In this document: positions 1 to 7,801 of the stretch, in pieces
Layout of the letters: every line of letters starts with the position of its first letter
Numbering within the stretch: the stretch's first letter is position 1
NCBI RefSeq assembly: GCF_016127015.1
Contig: NZ_CP065972.1
Coordinates: 1,488,001-1,552,000 of the forward strand
Length of the DNA: 64,000 nucleotides
DNA from: Corynebacterium tuberculostearicum
Lineage (GTDB): Bacteria > Actinomycetota > Actinomycetes > Mycobacteriales > Mycobacteriaceae
Reading direction: 5' to 3'
Translations under genes and position numbers: made by a program
The notes under the pieces: generated by a model
Seen by the model: the letters and a program-made list of their open reading frames with translations, nothing else
Told to the model about the DNA's origin: nothing
Database searches by the model: none

Positions 1-2
1 GC

Positions 3-449
3 TCTATTTTTGGCGGGGCAGGTTCCTTCCGCTGGGGTTCTATTACCGGTCTTTTCCTATTGCCCATTACCTCCTTTGTGGAGCCCATCCTCCCCGTAGG
101 TCTTGCGTTGACCCTGATTATCCAGGGGTTTGTCTCGGTACGCGTGGGCATCATGGAGTCCAAAAATCAAAAGGATTTGGGCATAGCCGGGGTGACCGCA
201 GGCGTGCTTGCTACGCAGGGCGCCGCGTGGGGTTTTGCAGCCGGCATCGTCATGGTGCTGGTGGTCTATGGCAAGGCAATGTTTAAAGATGAACGCGATG
301 GCACCATCCGCACCTTCGACGAAATCGATCCTAAAGAAGGCTTTTCCGACGCCCAGGCTGACTTCACCGAGCTAGCAGAGCTTAACGACGTCACCGGCAA
401 CGCCAACCCCACTCCCCCTCAGACGCGCAGCAAGCAAAGGGAGGATTAA
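3..449 (+). CDS. Integral membrane protein, 3' end only
   Basis: The reading frame is open from base 3, so the gene starts left of the window; a TTG at 60 is in frame but is probably internal. The visible 149 residues hold two to three hydrophobic stretches (around TGLFLLPITSFVEPILPVG, LALTLIIQGFVSV and the GVLATQG...VMVLVVYG segment) followed by an acidic, hydrophilic tail of about 55 residues. This fits the C-terminal part of a polytopic inner-membrane protein with a cytoplasmic tail. I do not recognise the family. The gene is directly followed by a remnant on the other strand and an IS remnant, so it marks the left edge of the rearranged segment. Confidence 0.6.
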   Translation, partial: SIFGGAGSFRWGSITGLFLLPITSFVEPILPVGLALTLIIQGFVSVRVGIMESKNQKDLGIAGVTAGVLATQGAAWGFAAGIVMVLVVYGKAMFKDERDGTIRTFDEIDPKEGFSDAQADFTELAELNDVTGNANPTPPQTRSKQRED

Positions 450-541
450 TCACTGCAGGTCCGCTAAACGGGCGATCGCCTTCCGATGCACGCGATAATT
501 AGCAATCTCAAAGCTCACCACGCGGTACTTCCAGTTTTGAG
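450..541 (-). pseudogene. C-terminal coding remnant, cut at an IS remnant
   Basis: The minus strand encodes about 29 residues (QNWKYRVV...ARLADLQ) ending in TGA at 450-452, one base after the stop of the upstream membrane protein gene. There is no start; a TAA closes the frame just upstream of about 541, where IS3-like sequence begins. The piece looks like the end of a protein cut off when the element inserted. It is too short to assign a family. Confidence 0.35.
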
Positions 542-597
542 GTTACCCTCGTTTAGTAGACACCCTATTTGTACGGATCTTGTGTCCGTAGGAGAGG

Positions 598-1030
598 ATG
601 TTGATTGTGAGTCAACAGCGCAAGAAGTTCGCGCCGGAGGACCGGCGTGAAGCCGCGAACCTGGTAATCGAGTCACAGCGCCCGACCGCTCATGTGGCTA
701 AGGAGATTGGCGTCGCACCAGGCCTTTTTAGGCCGGTGGTTAAAAATGAGCGCGAACGCCGAGGAGCATCAGACGGGATGAGCGAGGATGATCTCTTCGT
801 ACTGAGAATGCTCGCCTGCGCCGTGAGCTGGCTGAAGCCAAGATGGATAATGAGTTTTTGGCAAAAGCGACAGCCTTCTTCGCCGCGAAGCAACACGAAC
901 AGAAAAGTTCGAATTAATGCAGCGAGCGAAGGCGAACTACAGCATCAAACCTATGGCACGGCTATTAAAAGTGTCTCGATATTGGTCTAACCACCAGCAG
1001 CAAAGAAATAGCTGCCTGACTACTAGGTAG
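598..1030 (+). pseudogene. Decayed IS3-family transposase (orfA frameshifted, orfB truncated)
   Basis: The first 62 or so codons resemble an IS3-family OrfA (KKFAPEDRREAANLV..., a helix-turn-helix protein). Near 790-800 the frame breaks; the continuation lies in another frame and reads LRTENARLRRELAEAKMDN, then EFLAKATAFFAAK, the leucine-zipper end typical of OrfA, stopping near 927. An OrfB start follows (MQRAKANYSIKPMARLLKVS...) but stops at TAG 1028-1030, far short of the roughly 280-300 residues of a functional OrfB. No DDE catalytic core remains. A possible old terminus lies near 545-595. The element is dead and differs from the intact IS3 element at 3.6-4.9 kb. Confidence 0.7.
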
Positions 1031-1136
1031 CTCCACTACGTGTACACGAATTGCGGTCAACCCCAAGGACGATTCAAACTTTCCAGGTTCTGGCCTAGGC
1101 TCGTCCGATCGTTTTTCTTTTCCCTCTAAAGAAAAC

Positions 1137-1161
1137 GGACACCCTGCACAGGCGGGCATCC
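1137..1161 (-). terminator. Possible terminator of the excalibur-domain gene
   Basis: Read on the minus strand, about 20 bases after the stop of the excalibur-domain gene, an imperfect hairpin (GGA...TCC ends around a CCTG/CAGG core) is followed by GTTTTCTTT. It fits a rho-independent terminator of moderate strength. Confidence 0.4.
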
Positions 1162-1179
1162 TCTCAACTTTAGGCTCCT

Positions 1180-1692
1180 CTATTCGCAGGCGACGCCGTC
1201 ACCGTCTCGATCCAAATTCGAGCTATAGCCTGGTTGACCGGCGTACAACGGCGCCGCACCTGCAGCGCGAGCGGCTGCACAATTAGGGTAATAGCTGGCT
1301 GCTCCACCATCACCACCAGCCGATTCACCACCACCATTATTGATTGACTGCTGTTGAATCACTGGCGCGGGAGCAACGAATCCATGCACACCACCATCAG
1401 CGTCCGGATCCGCATCCACGTTCATGTCTACTGCTTCTTCTGCTGCTTCAGCAGGACTTACTTGCGGATCCAGCGTTGGCTCCTCAAAGTCAACTGGGGC
1501 AGTAGATTCCGGTGCTTGATTTAGCGTCGAGCTTTGGACGGTTTCGGAAGCAGTAGTGGTTACCGTTGCGGTTTCTCGCACTGTAGTAGTTTCAGTGCTC
1601 TTCGTTTCGTCGGCGTCGGAGCATTGACTGAGAAGAGAAGAGACGACAAAAAGAGCAGCGATGCTGCCTACAATTTTCTTACCGGAGGCCAT
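1180..1692 (-). CDS. Secreted protein with C-terminal excalibur calcium-binding domain
   Basis: The protein is 170 residues from ATG at 1692, preceded by GGGGAAA at good spacing; a TTG four codons upstream is a less likely start. The N-terminus has lysines then a hydrophobic segment (IVGSIAALFVVSSLL) and a Cys in LLSQCSD, a weak lipobox, so it is either secreted or a lipoprotein. A long Thr/Ser/Ala/Glu-rich linker leads to an excalibur domain (YPNCAAARAAG... then DRDGDGVACE) with the DxDxDGxxCE calcium loop and paired cysteines. In actinobacteria this domain is found on extracellular proteins; the specific role here is unknown. The neighbours are remnants, so there is no operon context. Confidence 0.85.
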   Translation of the reverse strand: MASGKKIVGSIAALFVVSSLLSQCSDADETKSTETTTVRETATVTTTASETVQSSTLNQAPESTAPVDFEEPTLDPQVSPAEAAEEAVDMNVDADPDADGGVHGFVAPAPVIQQQSINNGGGESAGGDGGAASYYPNCAAARAAGAAPLYAGQPGYSSNLDRDGDGVACE

Positions 1693-1889
1693 AATTTTCC
1701 CCAAGAGATGAGAGTGTATTTAATTGACACTTCAACTATAGCTCGGAGCGACTCTCCCACCTATTTACATATACGTGATTTAGAGCTCATATCTTCGGTA
1801 ACCTATTCATTTTCCCACTCAGATGAGCTTTCATCTGAATCGCTTTCACCTCGTGGTCGGGACTTACCCAAAAGAACTCCTACCCCAAA

Positions 1890-2415
1890 TCACCCCGGTA
1901 TTTCTCCAGCAGGACCTTCCAGTCAGCGAGCAGGACTGGACCATACTTCGGGTGGCGGAAACCAAACTCGACGCTGACCGGAATGAAGCCGGCGGGATTG
2001 CCGAGGTCATGGCGAATGCCATCATGGACCACTACGTGGACGGGGTGCCCCTCGGAGATGAGGAGTTCGATGGCGTCGGTAAGCTGCAGCTCCCCGCCCT
2101 TGCTGGGAGCAATACAGCGGAGAGCACCAAAATCGCGCGGTCTAAAAGGTAGCGCCCCGTGGCCACCAAATTCGGCGGCACATCCCCAACCGCAGGCTTT
2201 TTCACCATGCCCACAACTCTCTTCACCCGATCACCGTCGGTAGCATCCACATCAAAGACGCCATAATTCGACACCTGCGACGGCTCCACCTCCACCACCA
2301 ACAACACCGAACCACCATGCTCTTGGCGCACCCGAATCATCTCACCCATGGCGGCGGTGGGCTCAATGACCCAATCGGGAAACACGACCGTGGAATTGTG
2401 CCCGTCGACATCTAA
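1890..2415 (-). pseudogene. Decayed partial copy of galU
   Basis: The DNA aligns by eye with the 3' half of the intact galU at 9135-10040, on the same strand. Matching peptide segments include VIEPTAAM, GGSVLL, YGVFD, RVK-VVGM, VATGRYLLDRAI and, after a frameshift, the HPVHVVVHD and FGFRHPKYGP region. The N-terminal nucleotide-binding half (GMGTRFLPATK) is missing, and a frameshift falls after LLDRAI (near 2130-2140). No functional uridylyltransferase can be made. With the intact copy it forms a diverged direct repeat about 7.2 kb apart, enclosing the IS elements and the PP-loop gene. Confidence 0.85.
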
Positions 2416-2459
2416 GATTTCGCCCGCATCCCCTTCTATTCCTTAGCTCCGTACCCAGG

Positions 2460-2728
2460 TCACGCAAAGCTTTGTTTTGCATCATGGTGCGCCATTAAAG
2501 CCCCATCCACAGGAGAATTGGGCTCTCCAACATCTGAGTACTCAAACCCGTTGTCTACCACGACTACTGCTCTAGCGGCCCTAATCTACGGATCCATCTC
2601 CGTGCTGATGCACATCACCAAAGCAGAGTTTGGCCCCAAACGCCTCATACCATCTTCGATTGCTTTGCCACGGGACTGTAGTAACTCCAGCGTGATGGCC
2701 AAGATTTTCAACGGGCTCCGACACAGGA
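2460..2728 (-). other. Gap with a possible decayed reading frame
   Basis: Between the galU remnant and the small membrane protein gene, the minus strand reads as a mostly open frame (ITLELLQSRGKAIEDGM... RRLGPNSALVMCISTEMDP, an in-frame TAG, then AARAVVVVDNGFEYSDVG...) ending in TGA at 2460-2462. It has no start, so it may be a gene fragment or chance. I cannot assign a family. Confidence 0.2.
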
Positions 2729-2740
2729 AAATAGCTAGGC

Positions 2741-3166
2741 CTATTCTTCCCTTTCCCTCTTTCTGGCCTGTCTGCGCTCGCGCCTTCGAGCACGTTTTGC
2801 TTTGCGGATGTCAACGACCCAACGCGGAACAAAAGGCCACGGAAGCGGAACCCCGAACCCACCTGTAAACCCAATGCCTCCAATGACAAAAGCTGCCATG
2901 AGCGCAACCTTCAGCACCGTGCCAACAAATTCGGGAGGGCTAGCACCATCGACCAACCCTGCGATACCGCCAACACCCAAAACTAGCGTGCTATAAGGAT
3001 AGTAGAACAGCACGCCATCACTTACTGCACCTTCCCAGGCGGGTTCGTCGTACCACTTTTCCGATCTGGGATTCCTTCGCACCTCCAAAACGTAATAGGT
3101 CCAGTAGAGCACCATGACAAGCACTAACCCGGCGTATACGAGCAGCCCAGTAATATCGCCGTCCAT
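2741..3166 (-). CDS. Small membrane protein of unknown function
   Basis: The protein is 141 residues from ATG at 3166, with GGGAGG 9 bases upstream. Three hydrophobic segments are visible: residues about 6-28 (LLVYAGLVLVMVLYWTYYVLEV), about 55-75 and about 85-105 (VALMAAFVIGGIGFTGGFG). The C-terminus is strongly basic (KAKRARRRERRQARKRE), a likely cytoplasmic tail by the positive-inside rule. I do not recognise the family. It stands alone among remnants and IS elements and may be passenger DNA, but its good ribosome binding site and intact frame suggest it is expressed. Confidence 0.6.
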   Translation of the reverse strand: MDGDITGLLVYAGLVLVMVLYWTYYVLEVRRNPRSEKWYDEPAWEGAVSDGVLFYYPYSTLVLGVGGIAGLVDGASPPEFVGTVLKVALMAAFVIGGIGFTGGFGVPLPWPFVPRWVVDIRKAKRARRRERRQARKREREE

Positions 3167-3580
3167 AAAATAGGCCTCCCGTGGCTGCTGGTTGCGGTAT
3201 GTAATAAAACGCTACCAGCGTCTGCTGGGCTAAGGCACGAAACGAAACGACATACGGATGCGCACAAGCACCCCAACCAAGGACAATGAATAAGACCGGC
3301 CAATTGTGATGCTTGAAGCCTTGCGACCTTTTGGTTCCTTCGCTGTAGCGTGTCCGGCTTCCGCCATATTCGTACCACGCACGCACCCCCGCCTTCGCCC
3401 CGCTCACCAACGAGTCCTTTGCCACCGCCTTGCTTGCCGACGCCCCACCTAACCACCCCACCCCCGCGCGAAGCAGACCAACGTCGGTGAATCGGAAATG
3501 CACAATCTCAGCGAGGTATCCATGCCACTGAACACCCGGACATCACCCACCGCTGGCCACACGAGCGCTACGGAATGAAG
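3167..3580. other. Gap of about 410 bases without a convincing gene
   Basis: Several open frames overlap here on the minus strand, none with a good ribosome binding site or recognisable domain. A 45-codon frame starting MAEAGHATAKEPKG could be the start of a decayed gene. The stretch ends at the inverted repeat of the IS3-family element. Confidence 0.3.
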
Positions 3581-3605
3581 CGTCCTGGGTTTAGTTCCGC
3601 TTCTT

Positions 3606-4514
3606 TTACGGCCCTGTGTTGATGGGCTGGGTGAGATAGTACTCGGTTTCTACTTCCTGTGGGGTGGCGTAGTCCAATGCTTCATGAAGCCGCTTGGTGT
3701 TCCACCAATGCACCCACCGCAAGGTGGCCAATTCGACTTCTCCGACCGACGTCCACGGGCCCTGGGCATGAATCAGTTCCGCCTTGTAGAGACCGTTGAC
3801 TGTTTCGGCTAGAGCATTGTCATAAGAATCACCGATTGTTCCCACACTCGGACGGATTCCGGATTCCGCTAGCGCGGTGGAATACTTCAGTGACACGTAC
3901 TGGCTGCCCCGATCACTATGGTGAATTAGTTGGTTTCCATGAATTCGCCCTGCAGTCGTTAACGCATGCTCCAAAGCCTCCATGGGCAGCGCATCGGTAC
4001 GCATCGTCGAGCGTGTAGCAACACCAACAATTTTTCGGCTGAAGACATCCACGACAAACGCGGTGTAGGCGAATCCTGACAGGGTGCGAACGTAGGTAAT
4101 GTCGGCAACCCAAAGCCTGCCTGGTGCCTGCGCACGGAAGTTTCGGCGCACTAGGTCCGGGCGATGATCCGGTGCCTTCGGGCTAATCGTTGTCACAGGG
4201 GTTCGCCCACGTCGGCGGCCGGAAACACCTGCAAGTTTCATCAGACGTGCGGTCTTGTCGCGACCAATATGAAAGCCTTCGCGGTTCATCGCGTGCCACA
4301 TCTTGCGGATGCCGTAGACCGAGAAATTCTCCGCATGCACACGCTGTATCTCTGGGATGAGCAGGCTATCGCTTAAGGCTCTTGCGCTGGGAACACGTGT
4401 GGTGGCTTTGCGGTAGCCGCGTGAAGTAATGAATCCACGATCTGCTTGTTTAAGGACTCGGCAGATGGCCTCGACCCCAAATTGATCTTTGTACGTGTCG
4501 ATGTAGGAGATCAT
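3606..4514 (-). CDS. IS3-family transposase OrfB (DDE integrase domain)
   Basis: The 302-residue protein is the catalytic half of an IS3-family transposase. It has the HTH_21-like region (VHAENFSVYGIRKMWHAM) and the rve integrase core: first Asp in LWVADITYV, second in IHHSDRGSQY, and Glu in SYDNALAETVNGLYKAEL, completing DDE. The C-terminal WWNTKRLHEALDYATPQE is typical of the family. Its start overlaps the end of orfA by four bases (4511-4514), so the active protein is probably an OrfAB fusion made by ribosomal frameshifting. No lesion is visible. Confidence 0.92.
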   Translation of the reverse strand: MISYIDTYKDQFGVEAICRVLKQADRGFITSRGYRKATTRVPSARALSDSLLIPEIQRVHAENFSVYGIRKMWHAMNREGFHIGRDKTARLMKLAGVSGRRRGRTPVTTISPKAPDHRPDLVRRNFRAQAPGRLWVADITYVRTLSGFAYTAFVVDVFSRKIVGVATRSTMRTDALPMEALEHALTTAGRIHGNQLIHHSDRGSQYVSLKYSTALAESGIRPSVGTIGDSYDNALAETVNGLYKAELIHAQGPWTSVGEVELATLRWVHWWNTKRLHEALDYATPQEVETEYYLTQPINTGP

Positions 4515-4831
4515 TTGGTCTTGGGTCGGTCGAGTTCCGCTGCGAAAAAAGCCGAAGCAGTTTTAAGAATCCCGTTTGCTCGTTTCAGTTCGCGGTTTTC
4601 GCGGCGCAGACGCCTGAGTTCTTCTTCCATTGTTTCGCCGCCTGAAGCGTCAGAATTATCGCGTACTGAGGCGCTGTCACGGTACCAGGCCCGCAACGTG
4701 TGGTGAGATACACCAAGCAGCTCACCGACCTCCGTGTAGGCGCGTTGCAGTGAGCAAGATTCCAGGCGGACCATTTCGATGATCTGATGGACCGCCTTGT
4801 CCTTGAACTCGACGGAATACTTTCTAGGCAT
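4511..4831 (-). CDS. IS3-family transposase OrfA (DNA-binding)
   Basis: The 106-residue protein has an N-terminal helix-turn-helix (MPRKYSVEFKDKAVHQII...GVSHHTLRAWY) and a leucine-zipper-like C-terminus (EEELRRLRRENRELKRANGIL), the standard OrfA of IS3 elements. It binds the element ends and pairs with OrfB. The ATG start at 4831 lies just inside the right inverted repeat. Confidence 0.9.
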   Translation of the reverse strand: MPRKYSVEFKDKAVHQIIEMVRLESCSLQRAYTEVGELLGVSHHTLRAWYRDSASVRDNSDASGGETMEEELRRLRRENRELKRANGILKTASAFFAAELDRPKTK

Positions 4832-4877
4832 AGTTCAATCCTTCCTTAGCTGAGGTAGGAACTAAACCCAGGAGAGA

Positions 4878-6310
4878 GTGTCCGATTCTTTGTGTGCGGG
4901 GGCTTGGTTTACAAGTAGTCCGCGAATCGGTTGGGGTAAGCCACGGCTAGTTGGTTGATGGCTTGTTTCCACCCGGTGGCTTTCGCTCCTTCAATATAGC
5001 CGTTGCACTCAACGTCGCGCTTTGCTTTCTTCGCTCGCTGCGCAGCGCGCTTGTCTTCGATGTTGCAGATCATCAGCCAAAGCGTCTTCAGCGCTGCGGT
5101 ATCGTTCGGGAACTGGCCCCGGTTACGGGTAGCTTTACGCAGTTCAGCATTCAGCGACTCGATCGAATTGGTGGTGTAGAGCACCCGGCGTGCCGCCGGC
5201 GGAAACTGTAGAAACGGCACGAACCGCTCCCAAGCGTCGCGCCAGACTTTGACCGACTGCGGGTATTTCCGGCCCAGTTCACTGGCTTCGAACGCATCCA
5301 AGGCGGCACGTGCGGTGTCCTCGTTTGCGGCCGTGTAGACCTCACGCAGCGCCCGGGAGACACCTTTGCGGTCCTGATACGACACCCACCTGTTGGCCGC
5401 CCGAATCAGGTGCACGATACAGGTCTGCACCATGGAATTCGGCCAGGTTGCCTCCACGGCTTCCGGCAGGCCTTTGAGCCCGTCGCAGCACACGATGAAC
5501 ACGTCTTGGACACCGCGGTTGGCCAGATCCGCACACACCGATGCCCAGAATGCGGCGCCTTCATTGTCGGCGATCCACAATCCCAGGATGTGCTTGATGC
5601 CGTCCATATCGACACCAACCGCCATGTAGCAAGCCTTGTTGACCACGCGGTGGCCGTCACGGATCTTGACGCGCAGCGCGTCGAGGAAGATCACCGGGTA
5701 AAACTCGTCGAGCTGGCGGTTTTGCCAGATCATGACCTCGTCCAAGACCGCATCGGTAATGGTGCTGATCGTATCCGGACTCATATCCACCCCAAGCGTG
5801 GTTGCGAGATGGTGCTGAATATCGCGCACGGTCATCCCACCGGCGTAGAGCGAGATAATCATGTCGTCGAGCTCTGTGAGCCTGCGTGCACCCTTGGGCA
5901 CCATCCGGGGAGTAAACGTGCCAGCACGATCCCTAGGCACGGTCACCTCAACTGCGCCGTAGCCAGAATTGACGGTCTTGGTGTACGACCCGTTACGGTG
6001 ATTATTCTCCTGTGCGGTTTCGACCTGGGATTTCGCTTTGCGGTCGCAATGGCCGTAGCCCAAGTGCGCATCCATCTCCGCCTTAAGGCCAGCGTTGATC
6101 GATGCCTGTAGCAGGCCTTTGACCAGCTCGCTTGCATCATCAGCGGAGCTCGACAACTCGCTAATCAAGCTGGCGATTTCAGAATTTTCCATCAGCTTCT
6201 CGCTGATCTCGTTGACCCTCGCCGGGTCATGGTTCTTCTTCGGTGACACCGTAGTCATTATCGGTGAAACTCCTTCTAGATCAGAGCCTCACACACAAAC
6301 TTCCTGACAC
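4878..6310 (-). mobile_element. Intact IS256-family insertion sequence
   Basis: Imperfect inverted repeats of about 24 bases flank a single transposase gene: left end from GTGTC at 4878 (with TTTGTGTG inside), right end at about 6286-6310 reading GTGTC...TTTGTGTGTG on the other strand. The gene is intact. The flanking 8-9 bases do not match each other, so there is no visible target duplication; later deletion next to the element is a possible reason. It sits 4 bases from the IS3-family element. Confidence 0.85.
4909..6258 (-). CDS. IS256-family transposase (Transposase_mut)
   Basis: At 449 residues it is longer than the roughly 400 typical of IS256/mutator-type transposases. The family landmarks are present: an N-terminal region with GLKAEMDAHLGY and RNGSYTKTV, first Asp in FLDALRVKIRD, second Asp in CCDGLKGLPEA, the conserved VQTCIVHLIR, and the catalytic Glu region TTNSIESLNAELRKATR. 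The enzyme moves the element by a DDE mechanism. There are no frameshifts or internal stops, so it could be active. Confidence 0.93.
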   Translation of the reverse strand: MTTVSPKKNHDPARVNEISEKLMENSEIASLISELSSSADDASELVKGLLQASINAGLKAEMDAHLGYGHCDRKAKSQVETAQENNHRNGSYTKTVNSGYGAVEVTVPRDRAGTFTPRMVPKGARRLTELDDMIISLYAGGMTVRDIQHHLATTLGVDMSPDTISTITDAVLDEVMIWQNRQLDEFYPVIFLDALRVKIRDGHRVVNKACYMAVGVDMDGIKHILGLWIADNEGAAFWASVCADLANRGVQDVFIVCCDGLKGLPEAVEATWPNSMVQTCIVHLIRAANRWVSYQDRKGVSRALREVYTAANEDTARAALDAFEASELGRKYPQSVKVWRDAWERFVPFLQFPPAARRVLYTTNSIESLNAELRKATRNRGQFPNDTAALKTLWLMICNIEDKRAAQRAKKAKRDVECNGYIEGAKATGWKQAINQLAVAYPNRFADYL

Positions 6311-6389
6311 CCTCACCCAGGACGCTTCAGAACCGCCGCAAGCGACACATCCTGTGCTGGTGCAAGAGCACACCTGCGATATCGATCTG

Positions 6390-7657
6390 CTATTCCAGAA
6401 TCAGCGATGCTGTTTTCTCCGGCGGCACATCCTTCAGCTGACGGCTCTTGATGGCCCACGACACCAGCCCCAGCGCAATCCAGACCACCAACGCGATGAG
6501 CGGGGCTGTTCCCAGCACACCAGGCGAGCCCGGAACGAAGAGCAGCGCCATGAATCCGACGGAGAGGATGCACCCAGCCAGCGCGAAGTACTCGTAAAAC
6601 TTGTTCGGCGCAATGGGCTCAGACATTCCAGGGACCTGGCCGGTGCGCGCAATCTTCCAGGCACAAAAGCACGTATAGAAATACGCCACCGTGATACCAG
6701 CACTGGACATATCGACGACCCACGTCAAAGCCGCACGCCCAAACCACGGGGTCACCAGGCATACGGCGCACACCAAAAGAATCGCATTGCGTGGGGTACG
6801 CTCTTTCCCATTTAGCTCACCCAGCCGGCTCGAGACTAGGTTGGCGCGACCGAGAGTAAACAACACGCGACTTGCCGCAGTAAAGAATCCGTTAAGCCCA
6901 GTAAGGACTCCGGCGCTCACAGCTACAGCCATGAGCACCAAACCGGCAGGCCCCATCACCTCGCTGATGGCTGCTGCAGGCGGCCAAGCCTCCCCTTCGA
7001 AAGCATCGTGGCGGGTTCCCACAGCGATGGAGGTTGCGAGCATCATAGCCAAGTAAATCAACGTTGCCGCAATGACTCCCACATGAGAAGGCCTAAAGCC
7101 CTTTTCGGCGAGAAATTAAACTCGCCCGCTAGCTGCGGAATGGAATCAAAGCCCACGTAGGCCCAGGGGGCGAAAGCGATGATGGTCGCCACCGCCGCTG
7201 CCGGCGGAACGTCCGCTGGAAAGCCGGGTGCAAGCTGCGGGCGCTCAGCAACGCAATAAATCACCATCGCCGCCACGATGACCACCACCGCCACGATCAT
7301 GAGCACGACGGCAAAGAACTGGAACTGGCCTGAAAGAGCCGCCCCCTTAGAGTTCAACCACGCGAACACAATGATGAACAACGAGCAGATCGCTACTTCG
7401 GGGAGATAGATGATCCACCCGGCGACGTCGTAAAGCGCGCCTCGCATGACCAAATCAGGGAACGTGTCGCGGAAGACGAACGCGACCGCCGACGCATTTA
7501 ACGCGACGACGCACGAGTACCCCAGCGCCGGCGCCCACCCCGCGATAAACGCGTGAATTCGGCCTAGCGCCGCCATAGCGAAGGCCACCCCACCGCCGGT
7601 CAGCGGCAGTGTACGAATGGTAAAGCCGTAACTCAAACCGATAATGGCAATGAAATG
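6390..7657 (-). pseudogene. Amino-acid permease (APC type), 5'-truncated and frameshifted
   Basis: Two adjacent frames together encode most of an APC-superfamily permease with about ten hydrophobic segments. The N-terminal part (IIGLSYGFTIRTLPLTGG...FDSIPQLAGEFNFSPKRAL) runs to about 7083; the C-terminal part (VGVIAATLIYLAMMLATS...) continues one frame over, consistent with loss of a single base near 7083. The 5' end is also missing: a TAA closes the frame at 7658-7660, before the first membrane helix would normally begin. The IS256 element lies 80 bases beyond the 3' end. It cannot make a working transporter. Confidence 0.8.
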
Positions 7658-7667
7658 TTACAGAAGT

Positions 7668-7752
7668 GTTCCTATAAAGCTTGTCACCCTCGCGGGCGGA
7701 TTGGCTGGGGTAAACAAGCTATATAGAAATACCTCGGACGCCTTATAGGAAC
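7668..7752. repeat. 85-base interval bounded by a 10-base inverted repeat
   Basis: GTTCCTATAA at 7668-7677 is repeated as the exact complement TTATAGGAAC at 7743-7752. The left arm lies 11 bases from where the permease remnant is cut and the right arm just upstream of the PP-loop gene. It could be a miniature element end or a regulatory pair. A -10-like TATACT follows at 7758-7763. Confidence 0.4.
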
Positions 7753-7801
7753 TAGACTATACTCACTACACCTTCTTCCACTACCTCGAAAAGGTTACGA
7801 A

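Larger units (their letters stand above)
3583..4873 (-). mobile_element. Intact IS3-family insertion sequence
   Basis: A perfect 16-base inverted repeat bounds the element: TCCTGGGTTTAGTTCC at 3583-3598 and its complement at 4858-4873; the true tips may lie a few bases further out. Inside are orfA and orfB overlapping by four bases on the minus strand, the usual IS3 arrangement for translational frameshifting to an OrfAB transposase. Both frames are full length. I found no clear target-site duplication, partly because the right end abuts the IS256-family element only 4 bases away. Confidence 0.85.

Noticed and set aside
2518..2868. Plus-strand 116-codon frame between the galU remnant and the small membrane protein
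   Set aside because: It overlaps the minus-strand membrane protein gene, which has a good ribosome binding site and clear helices; the plus frame has neither.
5410..6111. Long open frame on the plus strand opposite the IS256 transposase
   Set aside because: It is antisense to an intact, well-recognised transposase and has no family features; such shadows are common in GC-rich genes.
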